DNA from: Alphaproteobacteria bacterium
GTDB lineage: Bacteria; Pseudomonadota; Alphaproteobacteria; Reyranellales; Reyranellaceae
Direction: 5' to 3'
NCBI GenBank assembly: GCA_005884705.1
Contig: VBAF01000272.1
Location: 1 to 10,966 of the forward strand
DNA: 10,966 nt
Shown: one piece after another, positions 1 through 6,032 of the stretch
Numbering within the stretch: position 1 is the first letter of the stretch
Layout of the letters: each line of letters begins with the position of its first letter
The notes under the pieces: generated by a model
Seen by the model: the letters and a program-made list of their open reading frames with translations, nothing else
Told to the model about the DNA's origin: nothing
Databases searched by the model: none
Made by a program: the position numbers and the translations under genes

Positions 1-601
1 AGGGCAGTGAAAGGATCGCGCGGCGGCTGGCGAAGTCGCTCACCCACCAGTGCGGCGCGTCATCGGCCAGGCCGTTGCCGAAATAGTCGTAACCGCCGTC
101 GAGCAGCAGATCGATCGTGTGCGGGCTGACGGCACCGCCGGCGAACTTGTCGCCGGGCCGTGCCAGCGAGAACCAGCCGGCTGGACGTCGGCCGACGACC
201 CGCTCGAGGATCTCCGTCGTTCGTTCCAGCCGCGCGCGCTCCTCGTCCTTCGACAGCAGGCTCACGTCTTCGTGCTTGAAGCCATGCGCGGCGATCTCGT
301 GACCGGCGCCGGCCAACCGGCGCAGCGTGTCGGCCTGGATTTCGGCGATCACGGCCGGCACCGCGAAGGTCGCCTTGATGCCCCGGCGGTCGAGCATGCC
401 CACCAGCGCGTCGAGCCCGCCATTCATGCCGTAGTAGGCGTCGGGCGTCGTGAGATCGTCGGGCTTGATGCCCTCGGGGCCGCAGGCTGGGCTGAGATCG
501 ACGACCACGCGGAAGCAGCAGCGCTTGCCACCGGGCCATTTGATGTCCCGGTCGACGATGCTCTTCTCGTCGCTGATCGTGTAGCGCTCCTTCCAGGGCA
601 T
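1..601 (-). CDS. Polysaccharide deacetylase-fold (CE4/NodB-like) protein, 3' end cut off by window edge
   Basis: About 200 N-terminal residues are visible, starting MPWKERYTIS; the frame stays open to the left edge. The fold is recognised from R-G-I-K-A-T-F-A-V-P (73-82) and GHEIAAHGFKH (100-110), the CE4 motif 2, with H106 and H110 spaced HxxxH as metal ligands. It belongs to the PuuE/HpPgdA-like branch, whose members remove acyl groups from amide-type substrates or open cyclic imides and ureides. Motif 1 reads V-V-D-L-S-P (34-38 region): D35, the catalytic-base position, is present, but the usual second, metal-binding Asp appears to be S37. Activity may therefore be metal-independent or altered. 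The start is well supported: the upstream gene's TGA shares its A with this ATG (TGATG), and GGAG lies 7 nt upstream (612-609). It is the third gene of the SDR operon. The substrate cannot be named; allantoinase-like chemistry is one option. Confidence 0.88.
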   Translation of the reverse strand, partial: MPWKERYTISDEKSIVDRDIKWPGGKRCCFRVVVDLSPACGPEGIKPDDLTTPDAYYGMNGGLDALVGMLDRRGIKATFAVPAVIAEIQADTLRRLAGAGHEIAAHGFKHEDVSLLSKDEERARLERTTEILERVVGRRPAGWFSLARPGDKFAGGAVSPHTIDLLLDGGYDYFGNGLADDAPHWWVSDFASRRAILSLP

Positions 602-1482
602 CAGTGGGCTCCGATGATGTGGCGGGCGACCTCTTCGCAGCTCGGGAACCACACGCCGGGCAGCGCCTTCATGCGGTTGATCAGCCGGTCGAGCATGGCG
701 ATGCGCAGCGCCCGGCCCGAGACGAACGGGTGCATGCAGACGTTCATGTAGCCGCCGGCGCGGTAGCACTGCTCGAACATGCGCCACCACAGCTCCTCGA
801 CATGGTCGGGATCCATCATGCGCTGGGCGCTGTTGTCGCTGCCGAGCCAGGCGAAGCTGAAGAACATCGCGTCGTCGATGGCGTAGTGGAACGGCAGGTT
901 GAGCAGCGGCCGCGTGCCGTCTGCGCTCAGCCAGTTCGGCTGGTGGTCCATCGAGTCTTCGGAGATGTAGATGTAGCCGTGCTCGAGCAGCAGCTCGCGG
1001 CTGTGCGTGCTGCGCGTGCCGACCGGGCGCTTGCCGACGGTCTTCTCGATCGCCGCGATCGTCTTCTTCAGGTGATCGCGCTCGAGCTCGGGCTCCTTGG
1101 GCACGCGATGCTCCCACATATGGTCGGCGATCTCGTGGCCGCTCCTGGCCGCTGCCCGCAACGACTCCGGATAGAGCTCGCAGATCCGACCGGGCGTGAA
1201 GATGGTCGCCTTGATCTTGTGGCTATCGAACAGCTCGATCAGGCGCCAGATGCCGACCCGGCCGCCGAACTCGCCCTTGGCAAGCTGCTGCGGCGGCTCG
1301 TTGAGCAGGCGACGCAGCAGCATGGTGTCGAAGTCGGCGGTGAAGTTGACGGCGATGCGCGCGCCGTTGGGCCAGGTGATCCTGTCGATCACCTTGTGCT
1401 GCGCGCCGTAGTCGGCGGCGTGGGCCTTCAGGGCGGCGATGTCGCGGTCGAGCCCGTCGGCGCTCGAGGGTGTGGTGTCCAT
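601..1482 (-). CDS. Polysaccharide deacetylase family protein (CE4, HpPgdA-like)
   Basis: A complete 293-residue protein with the NodB-type barrel. Motif 1 is F-T-A-D-F-D-T (47-53), giving D50 (base) and D52 (metal). Motif 2 is GHEIADHMWEHR (115-126), giving metal ligands H121 and H125. A C-terminal M-H-P-F-V-S-G-R (250-257) supplies H251. From recalled family sequences, the DxD spacing, the E-F-G-G-R-V-G-I-W-R-L segment (71-81) and the ending G-V-W-F-P resemble the Helicobacter pylori PgdA branch rather than classical chitin deacetylases. No signal peptide is visible, so a cytosolic role on a small amide or cyclic imide is as likely as cell-wall work. The start follows the SDR stop directly (TAG|ATG), and a strong AGGAGG sits 7 nt upstream, overlapping the SDR end. 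It overlaps the next deacetylase gene by one base. Unlike that neighbour, it keeps the full metal site. The substrate is unknown. Confidence 0.92.
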   Translation of the reverse strand: MDTTPSSADGLDRDIAALKAHAADYGAQHKVIDRITWPNGARIAVNFTADFDTMLLRRLLNEPPQQLAKGEFGGRVGIWRLIELFDSHKIKATIFTPGRICELYPESLRAAARSGHEIADHMWEHRVPKEPELERDHLKKTIAAIEKTVGKRPVGTRSTHSRELLLEHGYIYISEDSMDHQPNWLSADGTRPLLNLPFHYAIDDAMFFSFAWLGSDNSAQRMMDPDHVEELWWRMFEQCYRAGGYMNVCMHPFVSGRALRIAMLDRLINRMKALPGVWFPSCEEVARHIIGAH

Positions 1483-2268
1483 CTAGCGTCCTCCTGCGAC
1501 GGGGAGCGTGGTGCCGGTGATGTACTGGGCCTCGTCGGAGGCAAGATAGAGCACCGCGTTGGCGATGTCCTCGGGCAGGCCGATGCGGCGCAGCGGCGTG
1601 GCGCGGATCGGCCCGTATTCAAGTTGCTCGATCTTGCGGAAGCCTGGCCCAGTGCGCTCGGTCTCGATCGGCCCCGGCGCCACGGCGTTCACGCGCACGC
1701 CGTATTCAGCCAGCTCGAGCGCGACGCCACGGGTAAAACCATGGATGCCGGCTTTCGCCGCGGAGTAGGCCGAGTTGCCGATGTAGTAGGCGGTCCACGG
1801 CGTGCCTTCGCGCGCGCCCGACGACAGGTTGATGATGCAGCCCGAGCGCCGCTCCTTCATGTGCGCCGCCGCCTCGCGGGTGCACAGGAAGGCCCAGCGC
1901 AGGTTGAGCTTGAGGACATGGTCCCAGTCCTCGAGCTTGGCCTCCCAGATATGGCCCGTCATGCCGCCGCCTACGTCGTTGACCAGGATGTCGAGCCGGC
2001 CGTGGGTGTCGAAGGTCTTCTTGAACAGCGCCTTGACCGGCGCCTCTTCGGTGACGTCGGCGGTGACGACCAGCGGCGGCTGGTTGGAGCCGGCGGCGGC
2101 CGCCTTGATCTGGCGCTCGGTCTCGGCGAGGCCGGCGCTGTCGATATCGGCCAGCACCAGGGTGGCGCCTTCCTCGGCGAGACGCAGGGCGATCGCACGA
2201 CCGAGGCCGTTGGCGGCGCCGGTCACCAGCGCGATCTTGCCGGCCACCCGGTCGCTTGGTTTGCTCAC
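1483..2268 (-). CDS. SDR family NAD(P)-dependent oxidoreductase
   Basis: A classical short-chain dehydrogenase of 261 residues, the usual length for the family. The Rossmann motif T-G-A-A-N-G-L-G is at 16-23. D41 at the end of the second strand favours NAD(H) over NADP(H). Active-site candidates are N122, S149 or S150 (N-L-S-S) and Y168xxxK172 (YSAAK). The NNAG structural motif is altered to N-D-V-G (97-100), and several extra residues separate the catalytic serine from Tyr168. The C-terminus N-A-V-A-P-G-P (194-200) and Y-I-T-G-T-T-L-P-V-A-G-G is typical of the 3-oxoacyl-ACP reductase/glucose dehydrogenase-like group. The chosen start is GTG at 2268, which has GGAGGG four bases upstream. The open frame runs further upstream, but there it is only antisense to the divergent LLM gene. 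It is first gene of an operon with two CE4 proteins and probably oxidises or reduces a hydroxyl/carbonyl intermediate of the same compound. Confidence 0.93.
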   Translation of the reverse strand: MSKPSDRVAGKIALVTGAANGLGRAIALRLAEEGATLVLADIDSAGLAETERQIKAAAAGSNQPPLVVTADVTEEAPVKALFKKTFDTHGRLDILVNDVGGGMTGHIWEAKLEDWDHVLKLNLRWAFLCTREAAAHMKERRSGCIINLSSGAREGTPWTAYYIGNSAYSAAKAGIHGFTRGVALELAEYGVRVNAVAPGPIETERTGPGFRKIEQLEYGPIRATPLRRIGLPEDIANAVLYLASDEAQYITGTTLPVAGGR

Positions 2269-2322
2269 TTTGCCCTCCGTCGTTGCCGCGAGTGTAGGAT
2301 AAGCTCTGACGCGGAGGAAAAC
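2269..2322. promoter_or_regulatory. Divergent intergenic promoter region (SDR operon / LLM gene)
   Basis: Only 54 bp separate the GTG of the SDR operon from the ATG of the LLM oxidoreductase, so both promoters must overlap here or extend into the coding regions. On the plus strand TAGGAT (2295-2300) is a candidate -10; TTGCCC (2270-2275) is a poor -35 with a long 19-bp spacer. On the minus strand TACACT (2296-2291) is a candidate -10 overlapping it. The Shine-Dalgarno sites are clear: GGAGG at 2313-2317 for the LLM gene and GGAGGG for the SDR gene. No clear operator palindrome was seen. The overlap suggests co-ordinated or mutually exclusive transcription, which is inference. Confidence 0.35.
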
Positions 2323-3318
2323 ATGAAGCTCGGTCTCTACATGGCGACGCAATGGCGCCAGGGCGCCGATCTCGCGCCGGAACTCGCCAACCTGATCGAG
2401 CAGGTTCGCGTGGCGAGAGCGAGCGGGCTTGCCTCGCTGATGGTCGGCCAGCATTTCGTCTCGACGCCGCTGCAGATGTTCCAGGCGATGCCGCTGCTGG
2501 CGCGCCTCGCCGCCGAGGCCCAGGGCATGCGGTTGGGCCCGGGCCTGCTGCTGCTGCCGCTGCTCAATCCGGTGATCGTGGCCGAGGAGACCGCGACACT
2601 CGACTGGTTGACCGGCGGCAAGGCGATCATCGGTTTGGGCCTCGGCTATCGCAAAGAGGAATTCGACTCGATCGGCGTGCCCTTCAAGGAGCGGGTGCCG
2701 CGCTTCGTCGAGGGCGTCGAGCTGATCAAGAAGCTGTGGCGCGACGACACCGTCGAGCATCGCGGCCGCTTCCATAGCGTGTCGGGCGTGCCGGCCAGCC
2801 TCAAGCCGCAGCAGAAGGGCGGCCCGCCGATCTGGATGGCGGGCGACGTCGAGGTCGCGGTCAAGCGCGCGGCCAGGCTCGGCGATGCCTGGATGCCGTC
2901 GCCAATGGTGAGCGAGGAGAATGTCGGCAAGCTCAACGGTCTGTTCCGCGAGACGCGGGCGGCGGCAGGGCTGCCGCCCGCCAAGGAGTATCCGATCATC
3001 CGCGAATGCCACGTCGGCACGCTCGACGAGGTGCGCGAGCCCTTGTCCTTCAAGTACGAGGCCTATGCGAGCTGGAGCGGCGACTCGGGCTTCGTGCCGG
3101 CCGAGGGCATCCGCGCCAACTTCGATTCCTTCGCGGCCAAGCGCTTCCTGATCGGCAGCGAGGCGGAGCTGGTCGAGCAAATCGGCCGCTACGGCGAGCG
3201 CACCGGCACCGATCACATCCTGTTGCGCGTGCAATGGCCGGGTCTCGGCCAGAAGACGGTGGTGCGCACGCTCGAGCGCCTCGGTCGCGTGGTGGAGCAG
3301 CTCGGCCGCGGCGCCTGA
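2323..3318 (+). CDS. LLM class flavin-dependent oxidoreductase (luciferase-like monooxygenase family)
   Basis: A 331-residue protein with the bacterial luciferase/F420-oxidoreductase TIM-barrel. Family signatures are an N-terminal M-K-L-G-L-Y strand, a V-G-Q-H-F segment (41-45), L-T-G-G-K-A-I-I-G-L-G-L-G-Y-R (96-110) and the R-x8-E-x-I-K-K-L-W pattern (125-139). P-P-I-W-M-A-G (168-174) and R-A-A-R-L-G-D-A-W (182-190) follow. Members use reduced FMN or F420 with O2 to oxygenate or oxidise small molecules, and FMN users need a separate flavin reductase, which is absent nearby. The ATG is preceded by GGAGG with a 5-nt gap. The gene stands alone on its strand, divergent from the SDR/CE4 operon, so a shared substrate is plausible. 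Its stop codon lies in the loop of a strong hairpin. No substrate-specific motif was recognised; it is not obviously RutA, SsuD or a coenzyme F420 enzyme. Confidence 0.92.
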   Translation: MKLGLYMATQWRQGADLAPELANLIEQVRVARASGLASLMVGQHFVSTPLQMFQAMPLLARLAAEAQGMRLGPGLLLLPLLNPVIVAEETATLDWLTGGKAIIGLGLGYRKEEFDSIGVPFKERVPRFVEGVELIKKLWRDDTVEHRGRFHSVSGVPASLKPQQKGGPPIWMAGDVEVAVKRAARLGDAWMPSPMVSEENVGKLNGLFRETRAAAGLPPAKEYPIIRECHVGTLDEVREPLSFKYEAYASWSGDSGFVPAEGIRANFDSFAAKRFLIGSEAELVEQIGRYGERTGTDHILLRVQWPGLGQKTVVRTLERLGRVVEQLGRGA

Positions 3319-3346
3319 CACGCCGCGGCGACCGGCGAGGGCCGGT
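3305..3346 (+). terminator. Tandem GC hairpins at the LLM gene end (candidate terminator or 3' stabiliser)
   Basis: Hairpin 1 is a perfect 9-bp stem, GCCGCGGCG (3305-3313) pairing with CGCCGCGGC (3321-3329), with a 7-nt loop containing the TGA stop of the LLM gene. Hairpin 2 follows at once: ACCGGC (3331-3336), loop GAGG, GCCGGT (3341-3346). No T-run follows either stem, so this is not a canonical intrinsic terminator. It may act with Rho, or protect the 3' end of the LLM message from exonucleases. The pairing is read directly from the sequence; the function is inferred. Confidence 0.5.
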
Positions 3347-3363
3347 GGTGGCTGCATCGCTGA

Positions 3364-3393
3364 TTGACACGGCCAGCGGCAGCGCGACCATAG
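3364..3393 (+). promoter_or_regulatory. Candidate sigma70-type promoter for the PPK2 gene
   Basis: A perfect -35 hexamer TTGACA lies at 3364-3369. With 17-18 bp spacing the -10 would be ACCATA or CCATAG (3387-3393), a weak match. The site is 50-80 bp upstream of the PPK2 start, after the hairpins that end the LLM gene, so PPK2 is probably transcribed independently. The perfect -35 with a poor -10 is compatible with a regulated promoter, but no activator site is evident. Confidence 0.45.
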
Positions 3394-3443
3394 GCGCGCC
3401 TCGTTGGCAATTCCATCGCCTGAGCAAGGCAAGAGAGGCCGCA

Positions 3444-4331
3444 ATGTCCAAGAAGCACAAACATGGTGAGCCCGAACTGTCGGTTCTGCGCGACGTCAAG
3501 GAAGCGGCAGCCGTCCAGCAGTATTGGCACCTGACCGACCAGCCGAAGGCCCGCACGCCGCCCAAGGACTACAAGTACGTCGAGGAGCTCGCCCATCTTC
3601 AATTCGAGCTCATAAAGCTGCAGGAGTGGGTGCGCCTCAACGGCCTCAAGGTCGTCGTCCTGTTCGAGGGCCGCGACGCGGCGGGCAAGGGCGGCGCGAT
3701 CAAGCGCATCACCGAGTCGCTCAATCCCCGAGTCTGCCGCGTCGTCGCGCTCGGCACCCCGACGGAGCGCGAGCGCGGGCAGTGGTACTTCCAGCGCTAT
3801 GTCGCGCAGCTGCCGACGAAGGGTGAGATCGTGCTGTTCGATCGCAGCTGGTACAACCGCGCCGGCGTCGAGCGGGTCATGGGCTTTTGCACCGACGAGG
3901 AGTACCGCGAGTTCCTGCGCGCCTGCCCGCTGTTCGAGGAAATGCTGGTCCGCTCCGGCATCTATCTCGTCAAGTACTGGTTCTCGGTCAACGACGAGGA
4001 GCAGGAGCGGCGCTTCCAGGAGCGCATCCACAATCCGATCAAGCGCTGGAAGCTGAGCCCGATGGATCTCGAGTCGCGCGAGCACTGGGTAGACTATTCC
4101 CGGGCCAAGGACGAGATGTTCGAGCACACCGATCTCAAGAAGACACCGTGGTTCGTCGTCAACGCCGACAACAAGAAGCGGGCCCGGCTCAACTGCATCA
4201 GGCACCTGCTGGAGCAGGTTCCCTATCGTGACATGAAGCCGGCCGAGATCGAGGTTCCGGCACGCCAGTCCGATACCGGCTACAAGCGTCCCAAGATGTC
4301 GTCGCAGAGATTCGTCCCCGACATCTATTGA
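3444..4331 (+). CDS. ppk2: Polyphosphate kinase 2 (PPK2 family, class I)
   Basis: A 295-residue single-domain PPK2, which transfers phosphate between inorganic polyphosphate and nucleotides; class I enzymes mainly phosphorylate NDPs such as GDP or ADP. The Walker A is F-E-G-R-D-A-A-G-K-G-G (74-84) with K82. The Walker B/lid region is L-F-D-R-S-W-Y-N-R-A-G-V-E (131-143) with D133 and R134. Further class hallmarks are L-N-P-R (93-96), Q-W-Y-F-Q-R-Y (113-119), K-Y-W-F-S-V (177-182), R-W-K-L-S-P-M-D-L-E-S (201-211) and D-Y-S-R-A-K-D-E-M (217-225). As recalled, these match the Pseudomonas and Sinorhizobium class I enzymes closely. The ATG at 3444 has a GAGAGG Shine-Dalgarno about 5 nt upstream and precedes the conserved core by a normal lysine-rich leader. 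The open frame extends further upstream without homology, so that part is excluded. Cytosolic. It stands alone and is not clearly linked to the surrounding catabolic genes. Confidence 0.97.
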   Translation: MSKKHKHGEPELSVLRDVKEAAAVQQYWHLTDQPKARTPPKDYKYVEELAHLQFELIKLQEWVRLNGLKVVVLFEGRDAAGKGGAIKRITESLNPRVCRVVALGTPTERERGQWYFQRYVAQLPTKGEIVLFDRSWYNRAGVERVMGFCTDEEYREFLRACPLFEEMLVRSGIYLVKYWFSVNDEEQERRFQERIHNPIKRWKLSPMDLESREHWVDYSRAKDEMFEHTDLKKTPWFVVNADNKKRARLNCIRHLLEQVPYRDMKPAEIEVPARQSDTGYKRPKMSSQRFVPDIY

Positions 4332-4336
4332 GCGGT

Positions 4337-4363
4337 CGGCAGCCCCGGGCTTGCCGGCGTTTT
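4337..4363 (+). terminator. Candidate intrinsic terminator after PPK2
   Basis: Six bases after the PPK2 stop, CGGCAGCC (4337-4344) can pair with GGC-T-TGCCG (4348-4356), giving an 8-bp stem with one bulged T and a 3-nt loop. A TTTT run follows at 4360-4363. This fits a modest Rho-independent terminator separating PPK2 from the nitroreductase operon. The T-run is short and starts 3 nt past the stem, so efficiency may be low. Confidence 0.45.
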
Positions 4364-4414
4364 CGACGCTCGGGATTGCGCCGGTATTCGTCCTCGTCCC
4401 TGCCGTCGGCGCTG

Positions 4415-4445
4415 TACTATGCTCGGCCAACGCGCAAACGGAGGG
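4415..4445 (+). promoter_or_regulatory. Candidate -10 element and ribosome binding site ahead of the nitroreductase operon
   Basis: TACTAT (4415-4420) matches four of six bases of a -10 hexamer, 30 bp before the nitroreductase ATG. No acceptable -35 is seen 16-19 bp upstream. GGAGGG (4440-4445) is a strong Shine-Dalgarno four bases from the ATG at 4450 and decides that start over longer upstream alternatives. It is probably the main promoter region of the four-gene operon, because the PPK2 terminator candidate lies just before it. Confidence 0.3.
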
Positions 4446-4449
4446 AACG

Positions 4450-5076
4450 ATGCCCGACCTGTTCGAGATGATGGAAAACTGCCGCGCCATGCGGCGGCTG
4501 AAGCCCGATCCGGTGCCGGACGAGCTGATTGCGAAGATCCTGCAGGCCGGCACCTGCGCGCCGTCCGGCGGCAATGCGCAGAAGTGGCGCTTTCTCGTGA
4601 TCAAGGACCGCAAGATCAAGGAGGCAGCGGCCGCCTGGTACAAGAAGGCCTACGACGAGATCATCGGCCCGCGCTACAGCACGGTTGCGCCGCCGCCCGG
4701 CGTCAGCCCGGAGAAGTTCAAGCGCCAGCACGAGGCGGTATCGTATCTCACCGACCACTTCGCCGACGCGCCGGTCTGGATCGTCGCCTGCCTCGATGCC
4801 GGCGCGAACCACAACGCCGCTGCCGGCGCCTCGATCTATCCGGCGGTGCAGAACATGGTGCTGGCCTGCCGGGCGGTCGGCCTCGGCACGACGCTGACCA
4901 ACCGCCACATGTTCTATCAAAAGGAAGTCGACAAGGCGCTCGGCCTGCCCGAGGGCGTGCATTCCTACGCCATCCTTCCGATCGGCTATCCGATGGGCAA
5001 GTTCGGCCCGGTCAAGCGCGCGCCGCTCGACGCGGTCGTCTACCAGGATCGCTGGGGCCAGGCATACCGCGGATGA
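4450..5076 (+). CDS. Nitroreductase family protein (FMN-dependent oxidoreductase)
   Basis: A 208-residue protein with the nitroreductase fold. The N-terminal FMN-binding stretch includes R-A-M-R-R-L-K-P-D-P-V-P (12-23), and A-P-S-G-G-N-A-Q-K-W-R-F (37-48) is the classic ApSggN-Q-pWrF motif. The helix I-Y-P-A-V-Q-N-M-V-L-A-C-R-A-V-G-L-G (129-146) and I-L-P-I-G-Y-P (175-181) complete the domain. Members bind FMN, use NAD(P)H and reduce nitro groups, quinones, enones or aldehydes; some remove halogens or cleave rings. The start is ATG at 4450, supported by GGAGGG four bases upstream. A longer in-frame extension from 4351 is rejected because it crosses the terminator candidate. It is first gene of a four-gene operon, and its TGA overlaps the next ATG by four bases (ATGA), implying translational coupling. 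The substrate is unknown. Confidence 0.94.
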   Translation: MPDLFEMMENCRAMRRLKPDPVPDELIAKILQAGTCAPSGGNAQKWRFLVIKDRKIKEAAAAWYKKAYDEIIGPRYSTVAPPPGVSPEKFKRQHEAVSYLTDHFADAPVWIVACLDAGANHNAAAGASIYPAVQNMVLACRAVGLGTTLTNRHMFYQKEVDKALGLPEGVHSYAILPIGYPMGKFGPVKRAPLDAVVYQDRWGQAYRG

Positions 5077-6032
5077 AACGCCGGACCCTGCTCGCGGCGG
5101 CCGCGGCGCCGCTTGTCTTTCCGGCGCGTGCGGCAACGCGGCCGATCGGCTGGGTGTCGATCGAGCCGCCTGCCGCCGTCGCCGAGTTCCTGACCGTCTT
5201 CAAGAGTGCACTGCCGACCGCCTTCCCGAAGGGCGCCGAGATCCCGCAAGTGCTCGACCGTTATGCCGATGCCAATCCAGCCGCCGTCGCCGAACGGGTG
5301 AAAGAGCTGCAGGCGGCCGGTGTCAGCCTGATCGTCAGCCAGGGCGGCGCGACGCCGCTGGTGGTGCGCGCCCAGCCGTCGGTGCCGGTGGTCTTCGCCT
5401 TCAGTGGCGATCCCGTCGTTGCCAATGTCGTCGAATCGCTGGCGCGGCCGGGCGGCAACGCGACCGGCATGACCTTCATGGCGATCGAGCTCAATCCCAA
5501 GCGCATCGGGCTGGCGCGCGAGCTCTTGCCGGGCTGCCGCAAGGTGGCGCTGCTCTCCAACCGCCGCCATCCCGGCGAGGAAAAAGAGATCGCCGCCTGC
5601 CAGCAGGCGGTGCAGTCGCTCGGCATCGACATGTCGGCGTCCCGTGTCGAGACGCAGGCCGAGGCGCTGGCGGCGGCGAGCGAGGCGCTCGACAAGGGCG
5701 CGCAGGCGGTGCTGGCGCTGTCGAGCGCCGGCATGCTGCAGCATATCGCCGAGCTGTCCGTGCTCTGCGGCAGGCACAAGGTGCCGCTGATCGGCGGCTG
5801 GTCGATGTTCTGCCGCCGCGGTGCCACGCTGTCCTACGGCCCGCGGCTCAGCGACTGCTTCCGCCGCGTCGCCTGGTACGTCGCGCGTGTCTCCGGCGGC
5901 GCGGCGCCCAGCACTTTGCCGGTCGAGCTGCCGACCGCGTTCGAGCTGGTGGTCAACAAGCGGGCCGCCACGGGCATGGGGCTCGGCCTGCCCGCAACCC
6001 TGCTGGCCCAAGCCGACGAGGTGATCGAGTAG
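5073..6032 (+). CDS. ABC transporter substrate-binding protein (ABC_sub_bind family, PF04392)
   Basis: A 319-residue exported binding protein. Residues 1-20 form a signal peptide: K-R-R, an Ala/Leu core and cleavage near A-R-A|A; the RR is not a full Tat motif. The mature part shows the two-lobed periplasmic fold with family hallmarks S-L-A-R-P-G-G-N-A-T-G (122-132) and the C-terminal signature from L-P-V-E (282-285) through V-V-N-K-R-A-A-T-G-M-G-L (293-304) to A-D-E-V-I-E. It probably binds a small ligand in the periplasm; relatives are linked to amino-acid or aromatic uptake, but many are uncharacterised. No ATPase or permease lies in the window, so it is an orphan here. ATG at 5073 overlaps the nitroreductase stop by four bases and lacks a good Shine-Dalgarno, consistent with coupled translation. 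Its TAG abuts the GMC ATG. Confidence 0.92.
   Translation: MKRRTLLAAAAAPLVFPARAATRPIGWVSIEPPAAVAEFLTVFKSALPTAFPKGAEIPQVLDRYADANPAAVAERVKELQAAGVSLIVSQGGATPLVVRAQPSVPVVFAFSGDPVVANVVESLARPGGNATGMTFMAIELNPKRIGLARELLPGCRKVALLSNRRHPGEEKEIAACQQAVQSLGIDMSASRVETQAEALAAASEALDKGAQAVLALSSAGMLQHIAELSVLCGRHKVPLIGGWSMFCRRGATLSYGPRLSDCFRRVAWYVARVSGGAAPSTLPVELPTAFELVVNKRAATGMGLGLPATLLAQADEVIE
6018..6026 (+). promoter_or_regulatory. Unusually strong Shine-Dalgarno for the GMC oxidoreductase
   Basis: GAGGTGATC is fully complementary to the conserved 3' end of 16S rRNA (GATCACCTC), nine bases without mismatch. It lies inside the last codons of the ABC_sub_bind gene, with 6 nt between its end and the GMC ATG. 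The junctions on either side use ATGA overlaps with weak or no Shine-Dalgarno, so GMC translation may be set independently. The match also encodes the conserved E-V-I family ending, so part of it may be coincidence. Confidence 0.6.

Noticed and set aside
1..1482. Naming either CE4 gene as the allantoinase puuE
   Set aside because: The first gene resembles the HpPgdA branch, the second is incomplete and lacks the motif-1 residues I would expect, and no urate or allantoin pathway genes are nearby.
604..2322. Very long plus-strand open frame upstream of and in frame with the LLM gene
   Set aside because: It is antisense to the SDR and CE4 genes, has low-complexity Ala/Arg/Gly-rich composition and shows no family motif; the LLM homology and Shine-Dalgarno begin only at 2323.
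4351..4449. Possible N-terminal extension of the nitroreductase that looks hydrophobic, like a signal peptide
   Set aside because: It would begin inside the terminator-like hairpin and has no ribosome site, whereas GGAGGG directly precedes the ATG at 4450. Nitroreductases are cytosolic.
3213..4643. Minus-strand open frame over PPK2
   Set aside because: It is antisense to a full-length, motif-complete PPK2 and has no recognisable domain.
601..5076. A Rut-type uracil degradation locus (LLM oxygenase, SDR, nitroreductase, hydrolase)
   Set aside because: The genes are split over two strands and separated by PPK2, the hydrolase proteins are CE4-fold rather than RutB/C/D types, and the LLM protein shows no RutA-specific feature that I can identify.
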